64,000 nt of DNA, from contig JARYGU010000004.1 in NCBI GenBank assembly GCA_033795365.1, positions 340,572-404,571 on the forward strand. Reading direction: 5' to 3'. This document shows, one piece after another, positions 8,124-16,314 of this stretch; within the stretch, counting starts at the first letter, position 1, and the number at the start of each line of letters is the position of its first letter. Both the position numbers and the translations under genes were made by a program. The notes under the pieces were generated by a model. The model worked only from the letters and a program-made list of their open reading frames with translations. It was not told where the DNA came from and made no database searches. This DNA is from JARYGU01 sp033795365. Lineage in GTDB: Bacteria > Pseudomonadota > Alphaproteobacteria > Rhizobiales > Rhizobiaceae.

Positions 8124-9189
8124 CGGCAAGAGCCTCCGGATAGTCGGTGGCAAGCACGAAGCAGCAGTTGCCGGGCCGCACGCGCCCCGGCTGGCGCTTG
8201 GCGAAGACGACGCCGTCGATCGGATGGCGAAGCATCACCGGTTCGCGAGCGGGGGTGCGGAGGAAATGGATGCGGCCGGCGACCTCGCCCTTCCTGACGA
8301 AGCTGCCGAGCGCGCTGATCGGCTCGAAGACGCCGTCTTCGTCGGAGAGGATATAGCCCTCGCTGCCCGGCACTTTCAGTACGCGGGCATTGGCTGCGGC
8401 CGGAATCTCCGGTTCGCCCTTGAGCACGCCGGCATGCTTCAGCACATTACGGATGCCGCGCCGGCAGATATCCAGCGCATCCTGGCTGACGAGGCCACCG
8501 CCCGCCATCTCGCTGCCGATGACCACGAGCCCTTGCATGTTGGCGGCCGAAGTCGACGTGCGCGTCTCGCCCAGATTGTCGACCATCACGACGGTCGGCG
8601 CGCCGAAGGCCAGTGTCGCCTTGATGTTCCGGCGATGCCCCTCGGGCGTCGGTGACGGCTCGATGATCGCGCTTGGGAGGATCATGAGGGACGAGCCGCC
8701 GGAATGGAGATCGAGGAAGTAATCCGAGATCGGGAAGAGGCAATCGTTCACATAGGCTGCGATCTGACTGGTCAGCGTGCCGTTGAAATCGCCTGGAAAA
8801 CTACGGTTGAAGTTGAGGCCGTCCACCGGCGAGGTGCGTGTTCCCGCCTCCACGGCGCGTATATTGATCGCAGGGATCGCGATGATGCGGCCGGAAACCT
8901 CTTTCGGATCGATCTCGCGCAGGAGTTCGCCAAGCGCGATTGGACCTTCATATTCATCGCCATGGTTGCCCGCCTCGACCAGCACGGTTGGACCGGTACC
9001 GTTCTTGACGACGGCAAGCGGGACCTGCACAGCACCCCAGGCGTCGTCATGCGGAGATTGGGGCACGGCGAAGTAGCCGATCTGCTTGCCCGGACGGTCG
9101 AGGTCGATCGAGGTGAAGACGCTGTAGCGTCGGGGGGCCGGCCGTCTGCGCTCCGTATCCTGCGATGTGACGACCGTTAAATTTGTCAT
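8113..9189 (-). CDS. Succinylglutamate desuccinylase/aspartoacylase-family deacylase (DoeB/EutE-like)
   Basis: 358-residue zinc-dependent N-acyl-amino-acid deacylase. The zinc ligands are visible as EAGNHGDEYEG (His76, Glu79) and DLHSGG (His162); DGLNFNRSFPG (123-133) supplies substrate-binding residues. Within the family it most resembles the DoeB/EutE branch, which deacetylates N-acetyl-diaminobutyrate in ectoine catabolism. The ATG at 9189 is chosen over an upstream in-frame GTG (9198). It is the first gene of the minus-strand run of module A and is divergent from the IclR regulator, which probably controls both directions. Because no ectoine hydrolase gene is present, another N-acyl substrate is possible. 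Confidence 0.82.
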   Translation of the reverse strand: MTNLTVVTSQDTERRRPAPRRYSVFTSIDLDRPGKQIGYFAVPQSPHDDAWGAVQVPLAVVKNGTGPTVLVEAGNHGDEYEGPIALGELLREIDPKEVSGRIIAIPAINIRAVEAGTRTSPVDGLNFNRSFPGDFNGTLTSQIAAYVNDCLFPISDYFLDLHSGGSSLMILPSAIIEPSPTPEGHRRNIKATLAFGAPTVVMVDNLGETRTSTSAANMQGLVVIGSEMAGGGLVSQDALDICRRGIRNVLKHAGVLKGEPEIPAAANARVLKVPGSEGYILSDEDGVFEPISALGSFVRKGEVAGRIHFLRTPAREPVMLRHPIDGVVFAKRQPGRVRPGNCCFVLATDYPEALADEL

Positions 9190-9249
9190 TTCACCCACTC
9201 AGATTTTTCTTGTGAGAGCGATCATGACGGTTTTATATATGGTGTCAAG

Positions 9250-9266
9250 TTCGAATATGAAACGAA
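9250..9266. promoter_or_regulatory. Candidate IclR operator (TTCG-N9-CGAA)
   Basis: Inverted repeat TTCG-N9-CGAA in the AT-rich gap between the divergent deacylase (start 9189) and IclR (start 9332) genes. Its position would let the IclR protein control both transcripts. The arms are short and only one copy was found, so this is a suggestion. Confidence 0.35.
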
Positions 9267-9331
9267 GAAGCTGCACATGACAAGCCGAGCCGCATTTCTC
9301 TATGGTTGCCCTCCCAAGGAGGATGCGATCA

Positions 9332-10123
9332 ATGAGCGATGATATGAGTGAAAACAACAAGCCGTCCTATTCCGCACCCGCGCTGACCAAAGGCCTTGAA
9401 GTGCTGGAGCTTTTGGCAGAGGCCCGCGCCCCCTTGACGATGAAGGCGATCGCCGACCGTCTCGGCCGCTCGAAAAACGAGATCTTTCGCATGCTCGTCG
9501 CGCTTCAGGATCGCGGCTATATCGAACGCGATCCTGAAACCGACGCCTTCTCCCTGACGGACCGCCTGTTCAAGCTCGGCCTGCACACACCGAGCGCACA
9601 GGACTTGATGACCGTTGCCATGCCGGAACTGGCAACCGTCGCCGCGGAAAGTCAGCAGTCGCCGCATCTTGTCGTCGTTCATCACGGGCTGACCGTCGTC
9701 ACGGCCGCGGTGCCGGGTGGCGAGGACATGTCGCTGACGCTGCGGCTCGGTTACGGGCGTATTGCGACGGATGCAACCTCGGGCCAGTTGATCCTCGCCT
9801 TCCAGCCGCCGGATGTGCTTAAGCGCATGATCGATGAATGCCAGGCGCATTCATCAACGCCGATCGACCGTAAGAAACTCGAAGAGGAACTCGCCGTCAT
9901 CCAATCGCGCGGCTACGAAATGCGGCCCAGCCGCGACCTCATCGGCATCACCGACATTTGCTGCCCGATCATCGGCGCGGACGGCAACGCCGTCGCCTCA
10001 ATCATCATCGCCTACATCAATCGGCACATCCGGCCGAGCCGCCACGACTTCACGCTGGGCGTGTTGCAGTCGGCCTGCCAGCGCATCTCGGCGAAGCTGT
10101 CGCCGCGGGTGCGACACCAATAG
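9332..10123 (+). CDS. IclR-family transcriptional regulator
   Basis: 263-residue DNA-binding regulator. The N-terminal winged helix (ALTKGLEVLELLAE...TMKAIADRLGRSKNEIFRML) is followed by the ligand-sensing IclR domain (LRLGYGRIATDATSGQ, ending near ICCPIIGADGNAVASIIIAY). The ATG at 9332 is chosen because AAGGAGG lies nine bases upstream; an earlier ATG at 9323 overlaps that ribosome-binding site. It heads the plus-strand run nanEK-SDR-M20 and diverges from the transporter run, so it very likely regulates module A in response to the substrate or an intermediate. Effector unknown. Confidence 0.9.
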   Translation: MSDDMSENNKPSYSAPALTKGLEVLELLAEARAPLTMKAIADRLGRSKNEIFRMLVALQDRGYIERDPETDAFSLTDRLFKLGLHTPSAQDLMTVAMPELATVAAESQQSPHLVVVHHGLTVVTAAVPGGEDMSLTLRLGYGRIATDATSGQLILAFQPPDVLKRMIDECQAHSSTPIDRKKLEEELAVIQSRGYEMRPSRDLIGITDICCPIIGADGNAVASIIIAYINRHIRPSRHDFTLGVLQSACQRISAKLSPRVRHQ

Positions 10124-10132
10124 GAGACGGAA

Positions 10133-11683
10133 TTGCCCAGCCACGGCACGCAACAGATCGACCGGCAATCCCTTCGCCACAGCCTGATCGTGTCGTGCCA
10201 GCCGGTTCCCGACGGGCCGACGGACACGCCCGACTTCGTCGTCGGTTTCGCTCGGGCCGCGGTCGCCGCGGGCGCGGCAGCCGTGCGCATCGAATCTGTC
10301 CGCTACGTTGCCGCCGTCCGCAAGGCCGTCACCGTTCCCGTCATCGGCATCGTCAAGCGCGACCTCGACGACAGCTCAGTGCGCATCACCCCTTATCGCC
10401 ACGACGTTACGGCACTCGCTGGCGCCGGCGCGGACATCATCGCGTTCGACGCTACGGACCGGGTTCGCCCGGAACCCGTTGCCGCGCTCATCGAGGCGAT
10501 CCGGCAGGAGGGCAAGCTTGCCATGGCGGATTGCTCCTCGATCGAGGATGCCAAGGCTGCGCTGGCGCTCGGCGTCGACTTCGTCGGAACGACGCTGTCC
10601 GGCTATGTCGGCGGGCCAGTTCCCGACGTGCCCGACATCGCCCTCATTGCCGCCCTGCGGGCGCTGACCCCGCATGTCATCGCCGAAGGCCGCCTCAAGG
10701 TCCCCGCCGATGCCGCCGCCGCCGCCGAAGCCGGTGCCTTCGCAGTCGTCGTCGGCTCCGCCATCACGCGCACCGAACATGCGACCGACTGGTTCCTCAG
10801 GGCGGTGCGCGATGGTTTTCGAGCGCAAGAGGCCGCAGAACGGCAGACACTCGCCGTCGATCTCGGCGGAACGAAGACGCTCGCTGCTCTCGTGCGCGGC
10901 GGAACGGTCGTCTCGTCCATCACCGTCCCGACAGAGCGGGCGGCTGGACCCGCTGCCTGGCTCGAGGCCGTGCGCCGCGCGGCCGACATCTGGCAGCCCC
11001 TTGAGACGCAGACGGTCGGCCTTGCCGTCACCGGCGTCGTGCGCAATGGCCTCTGGTCGGCATTGAATCGCGAAACTCTGCCCGTCCCGGACGGCTTTCC
11101 GCTCATCGGAACGGCTAAACGACTCTTTCCAGAATGCCGTATCGTCGCGGCCAACGACGCACAGGCGGCCGCCTGGGGCGAATACCGTCACGGAGCGGGC
11201 CGCGGGGCGGAGAGCCTCGTCTATCTCACCATTTCCACCGGTGTCGGCGGCGGCATTATCCTCGAGGGCAAGCTGAGATCAGGTCTCGCCGGCCATTTCG
11301 GCCAGACGGGACACGCCTTTGCGGCAAGCCCGTTCGAAAATGCCGTCAGCGGCCGATGGATCGCCGGAAAGGCAGCAGAGGCCGGCCACCCGGTCGATGC
11401 GAAGGCAGTCTTTGCCGCAGCCTCCGCCGGAGAGCCCTGGGCCTCGGGCATCATTGCGGAAAGTACGCGCCGCGTCGCAGGTCTTTGCCGCGACATCAAA
11501 CTGGCGCTCGACGTTGACCGCATCGTGATCGGCGGTGGTATCGGGCTTGCCGAGGGCTTTTTTGCGGCCGTGCGAGGCTTTGCCGACGAGGCCCCGCCGC
11601 ATCTGCGCCCTGACATATACCCCGCCACGCTCGGCGGCGATGCTGGCGTGATCGGCGCCGCAGCGCTGGCAAACCGCGTCTGA
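10133..11683 (+). CDS. Fused N-acylglucosamine-6-phosphate 2-epimerase (NanE) and ROK-family kinase (NanK-like)
   Basis: 516-residue bifunctional protein. Residues about 10-230 are a NanE TIM barrel with Lys75 in GIVKRDLDD and Glu185 in IAEGR, the residues used for ManNAc-6-P/GlcNAc-6-P epimerisation. Residues about 238-516 are a ROK kinase with phosphate loop DLGGTKT (243-249), catalytic Asp342 in AANDAQ, STGVGGG and GHFGQTGHAF. The usual ROK zinc cluster (CxCGxxGCxE) is absent: that stretch reads FAASPFENAVSG, keeping the Glu but no cysteine. Translation starts at TTG 10133, supported by TAGGAG six bases before it. The family role is phosphorylation of N-acetylmannosamine and conversion to GlcNAc-6-P. 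With the neighbouring deacylases it suggests catabolism of an N-acyl amino sugar or similar compound. Confidence 0.85.
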   Translation: MPSHGTQQIDRQSLRHSLIVSCQPVPDGPTDTPDFVVGFARAAVAAGAAAVRIESVRYVAAVRKAVTVPVIGIVKRDLDDSSVRITPYRHDVTALAGAGADIIAFDATDRVRPEPVAALIEAIRQEGKLAMADCSSIEDAKAALALGVDFVGTTLSGYVGGPVPDVPDIALIAALRALTPHVIAEGRLKVPADAAAAAEAGAFAVVVGSAITRTEHATDWFLRAVRDGFRAQEAAERQTLAVDLGGTKTLAALVRGGTVVSSITVPTERAAGPAAWLEAVRRAADIWQPLETQTVGLAVTGVVRNGLWSALNRETLPVPDGFPLIGTAKRLFPECRIVAANDAQAAAWGEYRHGAGRGAESLVYLTISTGVGGGIILEGKLRSGLAGHFGQTGHAFAASPFENAVSGRWIAGKAAEAGHPVDAKAVFAAASAGEPWASGIIAESTRRVAGLCRDIKLALDVDRIVIGGGIGLAEGFFAAVRGFADEAPPHLRPDIYPATLGGDAGVIGAAALANRV

Positions 11684-11717
11684 AAAGGCTGAAAACGAAA
11701 GAATAGAGGAGAACGCG

Positions 11718-12494
11718 GTGTTTCAACTGGAAGGAAAGACGGTCGTCATAACGGGGTCCGGCGGCGGCATCGGCCGCCCGCTCGTCAAGACCTTTCTTGA
11801 TGCCCGCGCCAGTGTGGTCGCCTGCGACCGCACGCCCGATCTCATCGCGGACCTCGATGTCACCCACAAGACCTATTTCGAGCTGACGGACAAGGCATCG
11901 ATCGCGGCGGCCATCGACAATATCATGTCGACCGTCGGCGTACCGGACGTCCTCGTCAGCAATGCCGGCTTCACGCGCGGCGAATATTTCGAGAACATCA
12001 CCGATGACATCTGGCAGCAGGACATTGAGGTGAACCTGATGGGTGTGCGCCATTTCGCCGACCCCTTCGCCCGGGCGATGATCGGAAAAGGCGGCGGCAC
12101 GCAGGTGTTCATTGCAACGGTCAACGGCCTCGGCCATTTCGGCCATCCCGCCTATTCCGTCGCCAAGGCCGGCCTCATCGCCTATGCGCGGGCACTTGCC
12201 GTGGAGCACGGCCGGCGCGGTCTGCGCGTGAACGCCGTCTGCCCTGGCTCCGTGCGGACGGCCGCCTGGGACCACCGCATCGCAGTCGAGCCCGATCTCA
12301 TCGACCGGGCCAGCAAATACTACCCATTGCGCCGGCTCGTCACGCCTGAGGAAGTAGCCAACGCAGCGCTGTTCCTGGCCTCGCCGCTATCGTCGGGCAT
12401 CACCGGCGCGCTGCTTCCCGTCGATGCAGGCCTGACGGCCGGCAATGTGCGCTTCGTGGACGATGTCGTCCGCGCATCGATCCTCCAAGAATGA
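11718..12494 (+). CDS. SDR-family oxidoreductase
   Basis: 258-residue short-chain dehydrogenase/reductase. The cofactor motif TGSGGGIG is at residues 13-20, NAG follows strand four, and the catalytic YxxxK is AYSVAK. The position normally held by the catalytic serine reads ATVNG, so a threonine seems to replace it. GTG start at 11718 with GAGGAG upstream; the gene begins 34 bases after nanEK. The C-terminal segment ends in the standard ITGALLPVDAGLTAG. It probably oxidises a hydroxyl group of the module A substrate or product. NAD versus NADP preference is not clear: an acidic residue (CDRTPD) at the end of strand two favours NAD. Confidence 0.87.
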   Translation: MFQLEGKTVVITGSGGGIGRPLVKTFLDARASVVACDRTPDLIADLDVTHKTYFELTDKASIAAAIDNIMSTVGVPDVLVSNAGFTRGEYFENITDDIWQQDIEVNLMGVRHFADPFARAMIGKGGGTQVFIATVNGLGHFGHPAYSVAKAGLIAYARALAVEHGRRGLRVNAVCPGSVRTAAWDHRIAVEPDLIDRASKYYPLRRLVTPEEVANAALFLASPLSSGITGALLPVDAGLTAGNVRFVDDVVRASILQE

Positions 12495-12501
12495 GCCTGA
12501 C

Positions 12502-13689
12502 GTGAGCGCCGTGGACACTGCAACGACACAGGACCAGATCGCCCGGGAGGACGTCGCGCGTCTTCTCGGCGCCATGGTCGAAATCCCAAGCATCAACCCC
12601 TTCTTCTCCCGTCAGGACCGTCCGGTCGAATGGTTCGGCGAGGCGCCGCTTGCCGCATTCGTCGCCGACTGGCTGAAGGCGGAAGGCATCGAGGCAGCGC
12701 TGGAGGAGGTGCTGCCCGGCCGGCCGAATGTCGTCGCCCGCCTGCCTGGCCCGCCCGGGGCACAGAGCATGGTCTGGGAAGGCCATCTCGACACGGTGCA
12801 GGTCGAAGGCATGGAGGCCCCGTTCACGCCGCGCCTCGAGGGCAGTCGGCTCTATGGCCGCGGCGCCGCCGACGACAAGGGCTGCCTTGCCATGTTCATG
12901 CTGGCGATGCGCGCACTGAAGCAGCAGGGCACCGCCTGCGACCTCACCTTCGTTGCGGCTGTCGACGAGGAGGTGACCTTCCGTGGCGTGCTGCACCATG
13001 TGGAGACCCGGGCGCCCTACGATCTCGGCATTGCCGGCGAGCCGACGAGCCTTGCGGTCGTGCATGCCTGCAAGGGTGTGATCCGCTTCGTCATCGACGT
13101 CAAGGGGCGCGGCACGCATGCGTCGACGCCGGAGGAGGGTATCGATGCGCTGCTGGTTTGTGCCGATCTCATCAAGCACCTCGACACTTATATGCGCTCG
13201 ACGGAGCGCTCGCATCCGCAGCTTGGCCGGCGGACGCTGACCTGCACGATGATGCAAGCCGGTGAAGGTGCCAATACGGTGCCCGCAAAGGCCGCGCTGA
13301 CCTTCGACTTTCGCACCCTCCCCGACCAGACCGGCGACGAGGCCTGGAATGAGATCGCAGCCGTCGTCAACGCCTTCGCGGACAGCCATCCCACCGGCGC
13401 GACAATCGTCATCAACCGGCCATTCATCGATTCCGTCTCGATGGAAGTGCCGCAGGATTCCCGAATCATCGGCGCGCTCGTCGAGGCGCTTTCGCGCCAT
13501 GGCGAGACACCGAGTATCATCGCCGCCCCCTTCGGCTCGGATGCGACCAAGTTCACGCGGACAGGCACGCCCACCGTCGTCTTCGGCCCGGGCCGCATTG
13601 AGGAAGCGCATTCGAACAACGAACATGTGGATCTGGACGAGGTGGCGCGTGCGGCAAACGTGCTCGTCACCCTCGCCAAAAGCCTCTAG
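12502..13689 (+). CDS. M20-family metallopeptidase (ArgE/DapE/Acy1-type deacylase)
   Basis: 395-residue di-zinc M20 amidohydrolase. Zinc-site motifs are GHLDTVQ (His95, Asp97), GRGAADDKG (Asp124), the catalytic pair DEEVTF (Glu156, Glu157) and GEPT (Glu180). The family removes acyl groups from N-acylated amino acids or cleaves small dipeptides. The start is taken as GTG 12502, eight bases after the SDR stop; a longer frame reaching back to 12445 would overlap the SDR gene. It closes the plus-strand run begun by the IclR gene and ends 29 bases before the convergent threonine-synthase-like gene. It is the second deacylase of module A, which again points to an N-acylated substrate. Confidence 0.88.
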   Translation: MSAVDTATTQDQIAREDVARLLGAMVEIPSINPFFSRQDRPVEWFGEAPLAAFVADWLKAEGIEAALEEVLPGRPNVVARLPGPPGAQSMVWEGHLDTVQVEGMEAPFTPRLEGSRLYGRGAADDKGCLAMFMLAMRALKQQGTACDLTFVAAVDEEVTFRGVLHHVETRAPYDLGIAGEPTSLAVVHACKGVIRFVIDVKGRGTHASTPEEGIDALLVCADLIKHLDTYMRSTERSHPQLGRRTLTCTMMQAGEGANTVPAKAALTFDFRTLPDQTGDEAWNEIAAVVNAFADSHPTGATIVINRPFIDSVSMEVPQDSRIIGALVEALSRHGETPSIIAAPFGSDATKFTRTGTPTVVFGPGRIEEAHSNNEHVDLDEVARAANVLVTLAKSL

Positions 13690-13718
13690 GGAACGCCACG
13701 ATGACGACCGTCAGCGGA

Positions 13719-14951
13719 TCACGACCAAGACTTGGCCGCGAACCGCTTCACGGCCGCTGCGATGATCGCCCGCGGATCGGCGCCCGGCTCGACGTCGAGG
13801 CTCGGTTCGCCAGCAGCGGCCTGCGCCATCGAATCCTTGAGCGCATGGCCGGAGATCACCAGAACCACCGGCCGTGGCAGGTGGGCGAGCTTGCGCAGCG
13901 CGGCCAGCGGGGTCACGGAGGCGGGCTCAGCCGCCATACCCTCGCGCTGACCGAGGTCGATCATCGCCCGGCGGATTTCGTCGTCCGTGACGGCGATGGC
14001 ATGACCGCCCGCGTCCCGGATAATGCGCAGCGTGCGCGTGCCGTCGTCGGCATAGCCACGCAGCGGATCGTTGATCGAGCCGGGCATGCCGGTGACCGGC
14101 GGGGTCCATTCCTCGACCCGGCCGAGGCCGCGGGCGAAGGCGTTGGCGATCGGCGCGCAGCCCGTGCCCTGCACGCCGACAGGCACCGGCAGCCCGTCTA
14201 TGAGGCGCTCATCCTTCAGCCGCGCCGCGCCCTGCATGATGCCGTCCAGCATCGGACCGGCGCCGATCGGTACGACGATGGAACCGATGCGGCCGAGTTC
14301 GGCCTGCACCTCGTAGAGGATGGTCGCATGAGCGGCAGTCATGTAGGGGTTGAGATAGGTCGAGGTGAGGTTTGCCCAGCCGGGACTTTCGGCTTGGATG
14401 CGGTTCGACGCGGCATAGGCATCGCTGAATGTGCCCTCGACCTCGAGCACGATGGCGCCATGCGCCTTCGCCTGGATGATCTTGTTGGCGGATGTGCCCT
14501 TCGGCAACGCGACCACGCAGGGCATGCCGGCGCGGGCGGCATAGGCGCTGACGGAAGCGGCATTGTTGCCCGTCGAGGCGCAGATGACGCCGACGGCGCC
14601 CAGCGCTTTGGCGGCGGAGACCGCGACCGCCGACCCGCGGTCCTTGAAGGAACCGGTGGCGTTCATCCACTCGGCCTTCACATAGACCTCGTCGCCCGGA
14701 AAGAGCCGGTCGAGCTTAAGAAGCGGCGTCCCGCCCTCGCCGAGGCTAATGCGCACATCGCCGGCCGGCAGGACCGGCGCGAAATCCCAGAATCGCCTCG
14801 CGGCGGACGGGTGAGCGGCAGCACCATCGACGGACGCGACCAGCGAACCGCCACAGGCATGACAGGCCGTTTTGAGGTCCGGCGCCCGTGCCTCGCCACA
14901 GAAGAAGCAGACGAGTTTCGTCTTCGCCAATCCGCCTTCGATCATGCCCAT
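13719..14951 (-). CDS. Threonine-synthase-like PLP-dependent enzyme with N-terminal zinc ribbon
   Basis: 410-residue fold-type II PLP enzyme. A zinc ribbon at the N-terminus (Cys15, Cys18, Cys30, Cys33) precedes the catalytic domain, whose lysine is Lys103 in NATGSFKDRG; ASTGNNAAS (125-133) is the phosphate/substrate loop. This is the layout of class II threonine synthases, but the genomic setting is catabolic: it lies 18 bases downstream of a ugpC-type ATPase gene and opposes an importer operon. Members of this group also include lyases and racemase-like enzymes. A role in breaking down or epimerising the amino acid released by the deacylase at 21165 is plausible but inferred. ATG 14951 has a GGGGA sequence upstream. 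Confidence 0.8.
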   Translation of the reverse strand: MGMIEGGLAKTKLVCFFCGEARAPDLKTACHACGGSLVASVDGAAAHPSAARRFWDFAPVLPAGDVRISLGEGGTPLLKLDRLFPGDEVYVKAEWMNATGSFKDRGSAVAVSAAKALGAVGVICASTGNNAASVSAYAARAGMPCVVALPKGTSANKIIQAKAHGAIVLEVEGTFSDAYAASNRIQAESPGWANLTSTYLNPYMTAAHATILYEVQAELGRIGSIVVPIGAGPMLDGIMQGAARLKDERLIDGLPVPVGVQGTGCAPIANAFARGLGRVEEWTPPVTGMPGSINDPLRGYADDGTRTLRIIRDAGGHAIAVTDDEIRRAMIDLGQREGMAAEPASVTPLAALRKLAHLPRPVVLVISGHALKDSMAQAAAGEPSLDVEPGADPRAIIAAAVKRFAAKSWS

Positions 14952-14969
14952 TCATCTGTTCCCCTATCC

Positions 14970-16064
14970 TCAGAGCGCGTGTTCGGTGGTTGCGTCGAAG
15001 AGCACGACGTTTTCAGCGGCGACGGCGAGCGGCAGCGCCTGCCCCGACGCGGCCCGAACAGCCGGGCTACAGCGCGCGATGATCTCGGCCGAGCCGATAC
15101 GGCCATGCACCAGCGTTTCCATGCCGAGCGGCTCGACCAGCGTCACGTCGACCGAGAGCTCCGAAAGGCCGGTGCCCGTGACATTTTCGCCGAGATGTTC
15201 CGGCCGCACGCCGAAGAGCACCGTCCTGCCGATATGCGCGCGATAACGGCTGGGCGCCCCCGGCGCCAGCGCGACGCGCGAACCGTTGTCGAGCACGGCC
15301 AGAAGGCGGCCGTCCTCCTCGGCAAGTCGTGCCGGCAGCACGTTCATGCCGGGGCTACCGATGAAGGTCGCGACGAACCGGCTTGCCGGCGCTACGTAAA
15401 GCTCCTGCGGCGCGGCGATCTGCTCGATATGCCCGGCATTCATGACGACGACGCGGTCGGCGAGCGTCATTGCCTCGACCTGGTCGTGCGTCACGTAGAT
15501 TGTCGTGGTCCTGATCGCCTGGTGCACGCGCTTGATCTCGCCGCGCATCTGCATGCGCAGCTTGGCGTCGAGATTCGACAGCGGCTCGTCGAAGAGGAAG
15601 AGCTTCGGATGGCGCACGATGGCGCGACCCATGGCGACACGCTGGCGCTGGCCGCCGGAAAGCGCGCGCGGGTGCCGCTCCAGAAGGGATTCGAGGCCGA
15701 GGATGCGCGCAGCTTCGGCGACGCTCTTCTTGATCTCGTCTTCCGGGTGGTTCCGAAGGCGCAGGCCGAAGGCCATGTTCTCGAAGACCGTCAGGTGCGG
15801 ATAGAGAGCATAGTTCTGGAAGACCATTGCAATGTCGCGCCGGCGTGCCGGCAGATCGTTCACAACGTCATCGCCGATCAGGATCTTGCCGCCTGTGACC
15901 GTTTCCAGCCCGGCGATCATGCGCAGCGTCGTCGACTTACCGCAACCAGACGGTCCGACCAACACGACGAACTCCTCGTCGGCAACCTCCAGATCGATGC
16001 CATGGACGACCTGGAAATGGCCTCCATAGCTTTTGACGACATTGCGCAGGATGAGCTTGGACAC
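14970..16064 (-). CDS. ugpC: ABC transporter ATP-binding protein, UgpC/MalK type
   Basis: About 364-residue ATPase of the CUT1 sugar-importer class. Walker A GPSGCGKST is at about residues 37-45, the LSGGQRQRVAMGRA signature and Walker B LFLFDEPLSNLDAKLR follow, and the C-terminal OB-fold regulatory domain (GVRPEHL) is present. The start is uncertain: GTG 16064 (reading VSKLILRNV) matches the usual family N-terminus, while a TTG at 16091 would add nine residues. It is divergent from the binding-protein/permease genes 16315-19423 and surely energises them. A LacI-type palindrome at 16171-16186 lies in the shared promoter region. The symbol denotes the family, not proven glycerol-3-phosphate transport. 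Confidence 0.88.
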   Translation of the reverse strand: MSKLILRNVVKSYGGHFQVVHGIDLEVADEEFVVLVGPSGCGKSTTLRMIAGLETVTGGKILIGDDVVNDLPARRRDIAMVFQNYALYPHLTVFENMAFGLRLRNHPEDEIKKSVAEAARILGLESLLERHPRALSGGQRQRVAMGRAIVRHPKLFLFDEPLSNLDAKLRMQMRGEIKRVHQAIRTTTIYVTHDQVEAMTLADRVVVMNAGHIEQIAAPQELYVAPASRFVATFIGSPGMNVLPARLAEEDGRLLAVLDNGSRVALAPGAPSRYRAHIGRTVLFGVRPEHLGENVTGTGLSELSVDVTLVEPLGMETLVHGRIGSAEIIARCSPAVRAASGQALPLAVAAENVVLFDATTEHAL

Positions 16065-16170
16065 GAACGGGCGAACCTTGCTGATAGACAACCGAAACCG
16101 CGTCCGAAGGTCATCGAAAAGCGGGCAATCTTCGAAGGCGCGGCGACCAACTTAATGCCTTGTAAGTTAA

Positions 16171-16186
16171 AGTCAAACGTTTTACT
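16171..16186. promoter_or_regulatory. Candidate LacI-family operator, copy 1
   Basis: AGTCAAACGTTTTACT, a 16-bp palindrome with a CG centre and one mismatched pair of eight. It lies between the divergent ugpC and binding-protein genes. LacI proteins bind exactly this class of CG-centred palindrome. A near-identical copy occurs at 21081-21096, and a LacI gene lies at 22599-23615. Confidence 0.75.
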
Positions 16187-16314
16187 ATGCGAAAATGGCG
16201 GGTTTTGTGCAAAAATTCTACGGAACTCGCTGGCGCCGGCGCACCGCCGTTTCGACGCCCTTCGGAGGCAATCTCGTGAAGAGCCGGGCACTCCGGCCGA
16301 CAGAGGAGAACAGC

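Noticed and set aside
7185..9189. Ectoine utilisation cluster
   Set aside because: Only two of the expected enzymes are present and the transporter is a sugar-type importer; called EutB/DoeB-like only.
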